Shown one piece after another: positions 14,214 through 22,306 of a stretch of 26,142 bases of DNA; the first letter of the stretch is position 1, and every line of letters begins with the position of its first letter. The DNA is from BM506 sp031581485 (lineage in GTDB: Bacteria > Desulfobacterota > Desulfobulbia > Desulfobulbales > SURF-16): NCBI GenBank assembly GCA_031581485.1, contig JAVLBA010000036.1:1-26142 (forward strand). Reading direction: 5' to 3'. The position numbers and the translations under genes were made by a program. The notes beneath the pieces were generated by a model. That model was not told the origin of the DNA. It saw only the letters and a list, made by a program, of their open reading frames with translations, and searched no databases.

Positions 14214-15386
14214 ATGATTGCATTGAAAAAATTTATTGTAACCCAGCCCACCAGGATTCATTTCGGGGCGGGCATGGTGGAGAGTCTGCCCCAGGTGGTC
14301 AGGGATTGTGGCGGCACCAAGGCCCTTCTCGTTGCCGACCCCGCCCTTGAGCAGGTGGGTCTGCTGGCGAAAATCACAGCTCCTTTGGCAGCAGCGGGTA
14401 TGGAGTATCTCCTTTTTGATCATGTTGATCCGGAGCCGGGTCTGCTCCTGGCCGATGAGGGCACTGCGCTGGCCAAGGAGAACGGCTGCGATTGTGTGAT
14501 CGGGGTGGGCGGTGGTTCCGCCATGGACGTGGCCAAGGCCATCAGCATTCTGATCACCAATGGCGGCAAGGCCGAAGAGTATCTGGGCCTGGGCAAGATC
14601 AAAAAGGCCGGGGTGCCCAAAATCATGGTGCCCACCACGGCCGGGACCGGCGCTGAGGTCACCTTTACCGCTGTCTTTATCAATGAAAAGACGAAAAGCA
14701 AGGGGGGCATGAATGGCGATCCCCTCTACCCGGATGCCGCTCTTCTTGATCCCACCCTGACCGTCACCCTCCCTCCCCATATTACGGCCGCTCCGGGCAT
14801 TGATGCCTTTGTCCATGCCATGGAGGCCTTTACCTCCACCCAGAGCCACGCCCTTTCTGATATGTACGCCCTGCAGGCCATGGAGCTTATCAGCAGGAAT
14901 CTGCCCCTGGCCTATGCCAATGGCGCTGATCTTGAGGCCCGCAGCAATATGCTCCTGGGGTCGCTGCTGGCCGGCAAGGCCCTGGCTACAGCCGGCGTCG
15001 GTCTTATTCATGCCATGGCCTATCCCTTGGGCGGCATGTTCGGTATCTCCCACGGTCTGGCCAATGCCGTGCTCATGCCCTTTGTGGTGGATTATAATAT
15101 TATCGCTGCCCCCCGCAGATATGCCCGCATTGCCGAGATCATGGGCTATGACATCAGTGGTCTGAGCCGGCGCCAGGCAGCCGCTACAGCCGTGGAGGCG
15201 GTCTATAACCTCAATAATGACGTGGCCATCCCCACCTGTCTCGCGGATCTTGATATCCCGGCCGACAAGATCCCGGAGATGGCGGCAATTGCCCTCACCG
15301 TCACCCGGCCGGTGGAAAATAACCCCCGCCGGGCCACTTTGGCTGAGGTGATCGGCCTTTATGAGATGGCCCATGAGGGGTGGTGA
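14214..15386 (+). CDS. kdnB: Iron-dependent alcohol dehydrogenase, probable Kdo 8-oxidase (KdnB role)
   Basis: A 390-residue group III alcohol dehydrogenase. The NAD(P)-binding motif GGGSAMD is at residues 99-105, TTAGTGAE at 141-148, and the metal ligands D197, H201, H266 and H280 are all present. A good AAGGAAAGG site precedes the ATG. By sequence alone it is a general Fe-ADH; it is longer than Shewanella KdnB (about 355 residues) and not obviously its closest kin. The call as 3-deoxy-D-manno-octulosonate 8-oxidase rests on the next gene, a clear KdnA-type aminotransferase, and on kdsB nearby. In that pathway it would oxidise the C8 hydroxyl of Kdo to an aldehyde. The family call is firm, the substrate inferred. 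Confidence 0.6.
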   Translation: MIALKKFIVTQPTRIHFGAGMVESLPQVVRDCGGTKALLVADPALEQVGLLAKITAPLAAAGMEYLLFDHVDPEPGLLLADEGTALAKENGCDCVIGVGGGSAMDVAKAISILITNGGKAEEYLGLGKIKKAGVPKIMVPTTAGTGAEVTFTAVFINEKTKSKGGMNGDPLYPDAALLDPTLTVTLPPHITAAPGIDAFVHAMEAFTSTQSHALSDMYALQAMELISRNLPLAYANGADLEARSNMLLGSLLAGKALATAGVGLIHAMAYPLGGMFGISHGLANAVLMPFVVDYNIIAAPRRYARIAEIMGYDISGLSRRQAAATAVEAVYNLNNDVAIPTCLADLDIPADKIPEMAAIALTVTRPVENNPRRATLAEVIGLYEMAHEGW

Positions 15387-15466
15387 AATGGGAAGGCAGA
15401 AATCAGGACCAGGGTTTAGAAGAGAGGAATCAGCAGTCAGGGGTCAGGGAAAAGCAGGAGGAAACG

Positions 15467-16669
15467 ATGCCAGGTTTTGAAGTTTTTGGAGCAGAAGAGA
15501 AGAAAGAGATCATGGATGTCCTTGATACCGGGGTGCTGTTTCGGTATGAATTCGGCGAGCAGCGCCAGGGGATTTTCAAGGTCCGGGAATTTGAAGAGAA
15601 GTTTGCCGCCCATTGCGGCGTTCAGCACGGCCAGGCCGTGACCTCCGGCACGGCCGCCCTCCAGGTGGCCATGATAGCCCTGGGTATCGGTCCCGGCGAT
15701 GAGGTGATCACCCAGGGCTTTACCTTTGTCGCCACCTGGGAGGCGATCTTTGCTGTGGGTGCGGTACCGGTCTTCACCGAGGTGGATGAGACCCTTAATA
15801 TGGATCCCGCTGACCTGGAGAAGAAGATCACCCCCCGCACCAAGCTCATTATTCCCGTGCACATGCTGGGGGCCCAAGCCCGCATCAAGGAGATTCTGGC
15901 GGTGGCCGACAGGCACGCTCTTCCCGTGCTCGAGGATACGGCCCAGGCCCCGGGTGCCCGGCTCGGTGGCAAGGCCCTGGGCAGCTTCGGCGTCTGCGGC
16001 ACCTTTTCCTTTGATGCCGTGAAGACCATCACCACCGGTGAGGGCGGCATGGTCATCACCAACGATGCAACCCTCTGGCGGCGGATGAGCGAGTATCATG
16101 ACCATGGCCACGACCATGTGGCTAATCCCGGCGGCCGGGGCGGCGAGGGGCGCAGCTTCATCGGCTTTAATTACCGGATGATGGAGATTCAGGGCGCCAT
16201 CGGTCTGGCCCAGCTGGCCAAGCTTGATGATATCGTGGCCCGGCAGCAGCAGAACAAGGCGGCCCTCAAGGAGGCGGCGGCCCATATCCCGGGGGTGACT
16301 TTTCGGACCATTCTTGATGAGCAGGGTGATTCCGCCTCTTTCCTGGCCTTCTTTCTGCCGGACGCGGAGGCCGCCGCCAGGGTGAACGCCCTCCTGGCGG
16401 CAAATGGCGCCGGGGCCATGGCCTTTGGGGAAAACACCTGGCATTTCTATCCCAAATGGGAACATCTGCTGGCCGGTTCCACCCTGACCAGATCGGGCTG
16501 GCCCTTTAACGATGCCAGGGGCAAGAAGCGGGTGGTCTATGACCCCCACCTTCTGCCTCAGTCCGCGGCGCTCATGGATCGTCTCCTGGTCTACCAGGTG
16601 CCGGTCAAACTCCCTGAGGAACGGCTGCGTCAGATAACAGAGGCCCTCAACAGGGCGGTTGATTATTAA
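15467..16669 (+). CDS. kdnA: KdnA-type aminotransferase (8-amino-3,8-dideoxy-Kdo synthesis)
   Basis: A 400-residue DegT/DnrJ/EryC1 PLP enzyme. The start is ATG 15467 with AGGAGG five bases before it; the frame is open further upstream without a ribosome site. Features include SGTAALQ (60-66), VLEDTAQAPGA with D157, and the PLP lysine K186 in SFDAVKTITTGEGG. MPGFEVFGAEEK at the N-terminus, the HDHGHDH stretch (211-217) and IPGVTFR...GDSASFLAFFLP match Shewanella KdnA closely as I remember it. KdnA transfers an amino group from glutamate to C8 of oxidised Kdo, giving Kdo8N, a lipopolysaccharide sugar. It lies 80 bp behind the iron-dependent dehydrogenase and is closed by an intrinsic terminator. 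Confidence 0.82.
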   Translation: MPGFEVFGAEEKKEIMDVLDTGVLFRYEFGEQRQGIFKVREFEEKFAAHCGVQHGQAVTSGTAALQVAMIALGIGPGDEVITQGFTFVATWEAIFAVGAVPVFTEVDETLNMDPADLEKKITPRTKLIIPVHMLGAQARIKEILAVADRHALPVLEDTAQAPGARLGGKALGSFGVCGTFSFDAVKTITTGEGGMVITNDATLWRRMSEYHDHGHDHVANPGGRGGEGRSFIGFNYRMMEIQGAIGLAQLAKLDDIVARQQQNKAALKEAAAHIPGVTFRTILDEQGDSASFLAFFLPDAEAAARVNALLAANGAGAMAFGENTWHFYPKWEHLLAGSTLTRSGWPFNDARGKKRVVYDPHLLPQSAALMDRLLVYQVPVKLPEERLRQITEALNRAVDY

Positions 16670-16695
16670 TAACCCCCTGGTGGGGCAGTGCAAAA

Positions 16696-16732
16696 ATGGG
16701 CGAAGGAGCACTCTTCTTCGCCCATATTTTTT
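16696..16732 (+). terminator. Intrinsic terminator behind kdnA
   Basis: ATGGGCGAAG (16696-16705) pairs perfectly with CTTCGCCCAT (16716-16725) around a ten-base loop, followed by A and six T. It ends the dehydrogenase-aminotransferase transcript. Confidence 0.9.
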
Positions 16733-16792
16733 GGTGATCTGTTCAGCCCTTGTCCAGGGCCCCCAGCCCTGCCTTCATGGACCGGGTGGGAT

Positions 16793-17221
16793 CTATTTCT
16801 TTGGGTACACCACGGGCAGAGCGGCCCTTTTCCACTCATCCAGGCCGCCGCGCAGGTTGTAGATCTCCTGAAAGCCCTGCCTGACCATGATCTGGCCGGC
16901 TGCATAGCTTCTGCCGCCCACGGCGCAGACCACCATGATAGGGGTCTCTTTGGCCACGGTAAGTTGATCCTGGAAGATGGCCCGCAAAGAGGCCTGCCGG
17001 GAACCGGCCAGGGCCCCGTGGCGGCGGATTTCCTGACTGGTCCGGACATCGAGGATCACCAGATCGTTCTTGTTCTTCATGAGCCCCTGGGCGGTATGGG
17101 CAGGGATGGAGGTGAAGGGGGCCTGGCCCACCGGGCCGTTTTCCTTTTGGGGTTCCTGTTGCTCAGAGGAACAGCCGGCCAGGATCAGGAGCAAAAGCAG
17201 CAGGGCGATATTTTTTTTCAT
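16793..17221 (-). CDS. Rhodanese-domain lipoprotein
   Basis: A 142-residue protein with a lipoprotein signal: MKKN, a leucine-rich core and LAGC with the lipidated Cys at 17. Residues 35-140 are a single rhodanese domain with active-site Cys99 in the loop CAVGGRS and the closing GGLDEWKRAALPV. It should act as a membrane-anchored sulfurtransferase or sulfur-carrier outside the cytoplasm. The gene starts 15 bases after the rsmJ stop and is therefore likely co-transcribed with it, though the ribosome site is weak. Periplasmic rhodaneses are common in sulfur-metabolising bacteria, but a substrate cannot be named. Confidence 0.88.
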   Translation of the reverse strand: MKKNIALLLLLLILAGCSSEQQEPQKENGPVGQAPFTSIPAHTAQGLMKNKNDLVILDVRTSQEIRRHGALAGSRQASLRAIFQDQLTVAKETPIMVVCAVGGRSYAAGQIMVRQGFQEIYNLRGGLDEWKRAALPVVYPKK

Positions 17222-17236
17222 GGTTGTCTGTTTGGC

Positions 17237-18040
17237 TTATTGGTTAGCAGGGAGGGCTTTGCAGCGGCCTGGAAAATACACATCAAAGCGGCTGGTTTTA
17301 CCTTTGATGAGCAGGGGTGGTTTTTTGTTCCCGAGAAAGGGGGCCTCCTTGGGCCGTTTCACCACTACCCGGTCCGGGCAGCAGGAAAAGGCCCAGTCAA
17401 GGAGGGCATCGGCGTCCTCATCATCACCCACCAGGGCCCTGGTCTGGCGCATCTCTTTTTTGACCAGACTCGATTTGCTGCGGTGGGGATACATGGGATC
17501 AAGATAAATCACCTCAGGGGCCTCTGCGCCCTCTTTTATGTGCAGGGCATCACCGCAGATCAGGCTCATTCTGGCAATGATTTCCCTGATCTCCGGGTCA
17601 TTTCTGCCCCGCCGTAAACCGTCCTCCAGCAGGGCGTGCAGAATGACTGAACGTTCCATGAGGCGGACCGTGCAGCCCAGGGAGGCAAGAACAAAGGCGT
17701 CGCGGCCCAGGCCGGCCGTGGCATCCAGGACCAGGGGGCAGCGGTTTTTTTTCAGCCCCACGGCCCGAGCCAGGGGCTGATGGCGACCGCCCCCATGGAC
17801 CCGGCGATAGGCGGCCCTTCCTGAGGAAAAATCCACAAAGAGCGGCCCTGGTTTGCCGGGGCCCACCTCCTGTAACTCCAGTCTGCCCCCGCAGAAACAG
17901 AGGAGGAAAGCGGCCTCCGGCCTCTCAGAAGCCAGGGGAAGGTGGAGGCGGTCAGCCAGGGCCTGGGCCGCCGGGCGCTCTTCCTCCTTTTGCCAGGCAA
18001 CAGCAATGTTCCGGATGGGTTCTTTTAAGGGCATGGGCAT
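17237..18040 (-). CDS. rsmJ: 16S rRNA (guanine1516-N2)-methyltransferase RsmJ
   Basis: A 267-residue SAM-dependent methyltransferase. The cofactor motif DATAGLGRDAFVLASLGC (106-123) and the catalytic block VIYLDPMYPHR followed by KSSLVKKEMR are nearly identical to E. coli RsmJ/YhiQ, as are ALVGDDEDADALL and RVVVKRP. Its substrate is G1516 of 16S rRNA in the small subunit. The start at 18040 (MPMPLK) has a second ATG two codons later; neither has a good ribosome site. It is followed by the rhodanese lipoprotein gene and is divergent from kdsB. Confidence 0.92.
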   Translation of the reverse strand: MPMPLKEPIRNIAVAWQKEEERPAAQALADRLHLPLASERPEAAFLLCFCGGRLELQEVGPGKPGPLFVDFSSGRAAYRRVHGGGRHQPLARAVGLKKNRCPLVLDATAGLGRDAFVLASLGCTVRLMERSVILHALLEDGLRRGRNDPEIREIIARMSLICGDALHIKEGAEAPEVIYLDPMYPHRSKSSLVKKEMRQTRALVGDDEDADALLDWAFSCCPDRVVVKRPKEAPFLGNKKPPLLIKGKTSRFDVYFPGRCKALPANQ

Positions 18041-18152
18041 GGAAAAATCAGGCTTATCAAAGAGACCAGAGTAGGGTAAGATGGCTGGTCTCTATTTGTA
18101 ATGAAACGGTCTGCTGCGTGCAACTGCTTTTACCAGAGAGTAACAGGAAAAT

Positions 18153-18935
18153 ATGGATTTAATGCATAGAACTGAACCCAAGGTGGTGGCCATCATCCCG
18201 GCCCGCTACCATTCCAGCCGTTTTGAGGGCAAGCCCCTGGCGGCCATTTGCGGTAAACCGATGATCCAGCACGTCTATGAACGGGCCCAGGCCGCCCCTC
18301 TCCTGAGCCGGGTGGCGGTGGCCACGGATGACGAACGGATTGCCCGCTGCGTCCGGGGCTTTGGCGGGGAAGTGGTGATGACCAGCTCCGATCACCGCTC
18401 CGGCACGGATCGTCTGGCTGAGGCCGCCACCCTCATGGATATCCGGGAACAGGATGTGGTGGTCAATATCCAGGGTGACCAGCCCCTTTTTATGGCCGAG
18501 ATTGTCGCGCAGGTGGCCCAGCCCCTGCTGGAGGATCCCTTGCTCCCCATGGCCACCCTGATCTATAAGATAGTCCGCCCCGAAGAGATCAACGACCCCA
18601 ATCATGTCAAGACCGTCTTTGACCGCCAGGGCATGGCCCTCTATTTCTCCCGGGCCCCCATTCCTTTTTGTCGTCATCCCCAGGAGAAAGAGACCCCCAC
18701 CTATTATAAGCATCTGGGGTTTTATGCCTATCGCAAGGAGTTTCTGCTCAACTTCGTGGCCCTGCCCGAAGGAGAGTGGGAGCGGTATGAGAAGCTGGAA
18801 CAGCTCCGGGCCCTGGAGTATGGCTATGGCATCAAGGTGGTGCTTACCGGCCACGATTCCATTGAAGTGGATACCCCGGCCGATCTCCGGCGGGTGGAGG
18901 CCCTGTGTGAGGATATATCGGGGACCACCCCTTAA
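18153..18935 (+). CDS. kdsB: CMP-Kdo synthetase KdsB
   Basis: A 260-residue cytidylyltransferase, slightly longer than the usual 245-250. Signature parts are VVAIIPARYHSSRFEGKPLA (11-30), HRSGTDRLAEA, VVVNIQGDQPLF and YYKHLGFYAYRKEFL, with EKLEQLRALEYGY near the end. It activates Kdo with CTP for lipid A core synthesis; with kdnA and the iron-ADH in this window, the substrate might instead be 8-amino-Kdo, as for the Shewanella enzyme. AGGAAA precedes the ATG at 18153; an internal ATG at 18162 is possible. It lies 45 bp before mdh with no terminator, so the two may be co-transcribed. Confidence 0.93.
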   Translation: MDLMHRTEPKVVAIIPARYHSSRFEGKPLAAICGKPMIQHVYERAQAAPLLSRVAVATDDERIARCVRGFGGEVVMTSSDHRSGTDRLAEAATLMDIREQDVVVNIQGDQPLFMAEIVAQVAQPLLEDPLLPMATLIYKIVRPEEINDPNHVKTVFDRQGMALYFSRAPIPFCRHPQEKETPTYYKHLGFYAYRKEFLLNFVALPEGEWERYEKLEQLRALEYGYGIKVVLTGHDSIEVDTPADLRRVEALCEDISGTTP

Positions 18936-18980
18936 CGAACAGGCTTTTTTTTAGAAAAAGATAAAAATAAGGAAAAGAAA

Positions 18981-19907
18981 ATGCGTAAGAAAATAACGAT
19001 TATCGGTGCTGGCAATGTCGGGGCAACTGCTGCCCATTGGGCGGCCAGCCGCGGTCTGGGCGATGTCTATCTCCTTGATGTGGTGGAGGGTGTCCCCCAG
19101 GGTAAGGCCCTTGATCTCTCCCAGTCCGGGCCTATTGACCCCTTTCCGGGCATGGTGGTGGGTACCAACGATTATGCTGATTCCGCCCATTCCGATGTCA
19201 TTATTATCTGCGCCGGGCTGGCCCGGAAGCCCGGGATGAGCCGTGATGACCTGCTGGCCAAGAACGTGGCCATCGTCAAGTCGTGCGCTGAGCAGGCCGC
19301 CCTTTATTCTCCCCAGGCCGTCCTTATCGTGGTGACCAATCCCATTGACGCCATGGTCTACACCGGTTTCAAGGTCTCCGGCTTCCCCAGGGAACGGGTG
19401 ATCGGCATGGCCGGCGTCCTTGATTCGGCCCGGTATCGCACTTTTCTGGCCCAGGCCATCGGGGTGGCCCCCCGCGATGTCAATGCCCTGGTCATGGGTA
19501 TCCATGGCGATAATATGATCCCCCTCATCCGGCTGGCCAATGTCGCCGGGGTACCGGTGACAGATCTCTTGAGTGGCGACGAGCTGGCCGCCATTGTCAA
19601 ACGGACCCAGACCGGCGGCGCCGAGATCGTCAATCACTTAAAGACGGGTTCTGCCTTTTATACCCCGGGTCTGGCCGCTGTGGAGATGGCTGAGGCGGTA
19701 CTTACCGACTCCAAGCGGGTCATGCCCTGTGCCGCCTACCTGGATGGCGAGTTCGGCATCTCCGGCTGTTTTCTCGGCGTCCCCGTGGTGATCGGCAGCA
19801 AAGGTATTGAGCGCATCCTCGAGTTTAAGCTCAGCGCCGAGGAGCAGGCTGCCATGCAGGAATCAGAAACCGCGGTGCGCCTCCAGATGGCTGCCACCGG
19901 CCTCTAG
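18981..19907 (+). CDS. mdh: Malate dehydrogenase, LDH-like type
   Basis: A 308-residue NAD-dependent dehydrogenase of the LDH-like (MDH3) group. The Rossmann motif is GAGNVGATAA (residues 8-17), the substrate arginine loop is ARKPGMSRDDLL, and the catalytic His lies in GIHGDNMIP. The last motif is usually GGHGDTM; I and N are substitutions here, while the His and Asp remain. RKPGMSRDD identifies malate over lactate. It interconverts malate and oxaloacetate in the TCA cycle. AAGGAAAAGAAA precedes the ATG, and a strong terminator follows the stop. Confidence 0.93.
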   Translation: MRKKITIIGAGNVGATAAHWAASRGLGDVYLLDVVEGVPQGKALDLSQSGPIDPFPGMVVGTNDYADSAHSDVIIICAGLARKPGMSRDDLLAKNVAIVKSCAEQAALYSPQAVLIVVTNPIDAMVYTGFKVSGFPRERVIGMAGVLDSARYRTFLAQAIGVAPRDVNALVMGIHGDNMIPLIRLANVAGVPVTDLLSGDELAAIVKRTQTGGAEIVNHLKTGSAFYTPGLAAVEMAEAVLTDSKRVMPCAAYLDGEFGISGCFLGVPVVIGSKGIERILEFKLSAEEQAAMQESETAVRLQMAATGL

Positions 19908-19924
19908 AATTTTTTTTCACCACC

Positions 19925-19974
19925 AAAAAACAGAGAGAAAAGAGGCGATCCACAGCTTTTCTCTCTGTTTTTTT
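19925..19974 (+). terminator. Intrinsic terminator behind mdh
   Basis: CAGAGAGAAAAG (19931-19942) pairs perfectly with CTTTTCTCTCTG (19956-19967), extended by six A on the left and seven T on the right. It is nearly symmetrical but serves the plus-strand mdh gene. Confidence 0.93.
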
Positions 19975-20035
19975 GGCGGCATTCTTCTTCCCCTCTCTTC
20001 CATGGAGCCGGGGCCCATTGTGCCAGAAAGCAGAT

Positions 20036-22306
20036 ATGACCAAAAAAACCACCACTCTGACCACCGCCCAGGCCCTGGTGGCCTCTTTGCAAAAGGCCAC
20101 GGCTGCCCGTTTCGGGCCCCTTGATCTGTTGCCCAGGCGCACCTTGGTGGAAAAGCTCATTGAGCTTGTCCTCTCGGGCACGCCCCCGGGCCAGAAGTCC
20201 ATGACCGACCCACTTGAGGAGCTGGCCTCTGAACTTCATGAACAGGACGCCTCAGAGCTCAAGGTGGTGGTGCTTGGCGGTGGCAGTGGCCTTTCCAATA
20301 TGGTGGGCGGTGACAGTAATAACAAAGGCTGGCTGCAGTCGCCCTTTGCCGGTCTCAAGGAGATCTTCCCCAAGACAAAGGCCATTGTCTGCGTCACGGA
20401 TGACGGCGGTTCCACGGGCGAGCTTCTCAAGGATCTCCCCCTCATCGGTCTGGGTGATATCCGGCATGTTCTGCTCTCCTCCATTCAGAAGGCCAACCTG
20501 ATTCGCCTCTATGATCTCAACGAGTCCAGGGCGCTCAAGGTGGCCCGCTGTCTGCACAGCCTCTTTACCCACCGTTTCCAGACGGAGCCCGACTCCATTA
20601 CCGGGCTGCTGGCCCAAAGCGGCTGCGCCCTGCCGGAGCTCCCTGAGCCCCTGGTGCAAGGGCTTACCGACCTGCTGGAGTTCATCTTCACGGATCCCCG
20701 CCTGCAAAAGGTCCTGGCCCGTCCCCATTGCCTGGGAAATCTCCTGGTGGCGGCCGCCATCTATAAACAGACACCGTCCCTGGCCGAAAAACCGGCAGAG
20801 GAGGCTGTTCTGGAAGGCCTCAAACGGCTGGCCGCCTTGATCGGTGCCGGGGAAGGATCTGTGCTGCCCTGCACCACCACTCCGGCCCATCTCAAAATGC
20901 TCTATGGCAACGGCGTGCTGGTCACCGGCGAGAGCAAGTCGGAAGGGGGATATCGCAACGCCGCCATTGACCGCGTCTTTGTCGAGTTTTCCGATGTGCC
21001 CCGTCTGCCCCGGGAGGTGGGCCTTGCCCTGGCAGAGGCGGATATCATTATCTTTGCCCCGGGAAGTCTCTACACCTCCCTCATCCCCATCCTCCATGTG
21101 CCGGGTATTGCCGAGGCGGTGCGGGCCAACGAGGGCGCCCTCAAGGTGCTGGTGGCCAATCTCTGGGTCCAGAAGGGCGAGACAGACCTGATCTGGAACG
21201 ATATGCGCCGCCGTTTTCATGTCTCTGATATGATCAAGGCCTATGACCGCAATATCCCGGGCGGCATTACCGGTCTTTTTGCCCAGGTCCTCCTCCTGGG
21301 TCTGCGGGATATCCCCGGCTCCATTCTCCAGAGTTATGCCCTGGAATCGAAAATGCCCATTTTTCTTGACCGGGGTCAGGTCTGGCAGCTCGGTCTGATG
21401 CCGGTGGAGGCCAAGATTTTTTCCCAGGCCGCCTTGAAGCGGCGGTGGGTTCAGCATGATCCCGCTGCCCTGGCCAAGGCCGTGAAGGTGATCTGGAGTG
21501 TACGGGAACATGCCGAACGGGCCGATGTCGCCATTGGCAATCCTTATGTCAGCCAACCGCCCCTGGTCTGCAAGGAGAGACTGACCCCTGACCAGCGCCT
21601 GCGTAGATTTGAGGATCTTCTGCAGATACCCATGGTGGGGACGGTACGCAGCGCCCTCTTGGAAATTGTATGGCGCCACGGGGATATCCGCCATGATCAC
21701 CTGGACAATATCCGAGGCATTGAACTGATGAGTGAGGCGGAATGGAGCCGGTGTCAGCAATGGGACAGGGTCTACTCCTTTTTTGATCCCCAGGATGGCG
21801 TGATCAGGATCCGCGAGGATGTTTTCCATGACCAGCGCCAACAGGAGCTGGTCATGCTGGTTGCCCTGGGGCAATCACTGCTGGGAAACTACGCCCGGAG
21901 CAAGGAAATCAGGCCCATCCAGGAGGAAGGGCACGACGTCGGCAAGATCTTCCGTCTCAAACTCCATGAGGAGGCAGAGCGCGCCACTTTTTTCAGCGGT
22001 GCGGAACTGAGCGAATATCTCACCCTGGTCCGCATGCAACAGGTCGAACATGATCCCCTGCTCTATACCCGGCTGGTCAACGGCAGAGAGGGTTTTACCC
22101 CCCCAGGCATGCTCATGGGGCTCATCTATGCCTGGTATCTTGACAATCGTCTGGCCGCCCATATTGAATATAAGATGGCCATTACCCGCATCCCCGGCTC
22201 CAACCTGGTGCCTGAGCAGATAAAAATGCTCAGCAGGCGTCAGGAGATGGTCCGTTTCTTCCGCAAGGTGGTCTTTCGCCACGATGCCCGCCGTTATGAG
22301 CAGTAA
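20036..22306 (+). CDS. Long YvcK/CofD-like protein with C-terminal extension
   Basis: The ATG at 20036 (MTKKTTTL) gives 756 residues; the frame reaches back to 19973 but that overlaps the mdh terminator. An N-terminal extension of about 75 residues precedes the CofD/YvcK fold: VVVLGGGSGLS (78-88), CVTDDGGSTGELL (119-131), LPLIGLGDIRHVLL (134-147), and APGSLYTSLIPIL near 341-353. B. subtilis YvcK is about 320 residues, binds UDP-sugars and is needed for cell-wall synthesis on gluconeogenic carbon; CofD is the F420 lactyl-phosphate transferase. Here about 230 further C-terminal residues of unknown type follow, and the core contains an insertion between residues 150 and 260. Function is not known; the size is the oddity. 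Its end overlaps the PrmA-like gene. Confidence 0.82.
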   Translation: MTKKTTTLTTAQALVASLQKATAARFGPLDLLPRRTLVEKLIELVLSGTPPGQKSMTDPLEELASELHEQDASELKVVVLGGGSGLSNMVGGDSNNKGWLQSPFAGLKEIFPKTKAIVCVTDDGGSTGELLKDLPLIGLGDIRHVLLSSIQKANLIRLYDLNESRALKVARCLHSLFTHRFQTEPDSITGLLAQSGCALPELPEPLVQGLTDLLEFIFTDPRLQKVLARPHCLGNLLVAAAIYKQTPSLAEKPAEEAVLEGLKRLAALIGAGEGSVLPCTTTPAHLKMLYGNGVLVTGESKSEGGYRNAAIDRVFVEFSDVPRLPREVGLALAEADIIIFAPGSLYTSLIPILHVPGIAEAVRANEGALKVLVANLWVQKGETDLIWNDMRRRFHVSDMIKAYDRNIPGGITGLFAQVLLLGLRDIPGSILQSYALESKMPIFLDRGQVWQLGLMPVEAKIFSQAALKRRWVQHDPAALAKAVKVIWSVREHAERADVAIGNPYVSQPPLVCKERLTPDQRLRRFEDLLQIPMVGTVRSALLEIVWRHGDIRHDHLDNIRGIELMSEAEWSRCQQWDRVYSFFDPQDGVIRIREDVFHDQRQQELVMLVALGQSLLGNYARSKEIRPIQEEGHDVGKIFRLKLHEEAERATFFSGAELSEYLTLVRMQQVEHDPLLYTRLVNGREGFTPPGMLMGLIYAWYLDNRLAAHIEYKMAITRIPGSNLVPEQIKMLSRRQEMVRFFRKVVFRHDARRYEQ

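Noticed and set aside
14022..15374. Long minus-strand open frame upstream of darP
   Set aside because: It is antisense to the well-supported iron alcohol dehydrogenase gene and its translation (Gly/His-rich, low complexity) resembles no family; a product of GC-biased codon use.
20252..21874. 540-codon minus-strand frame
   Set aside because: Antisense shadow of the YvcK-like gene; the sense frame carries all conserved motifs.
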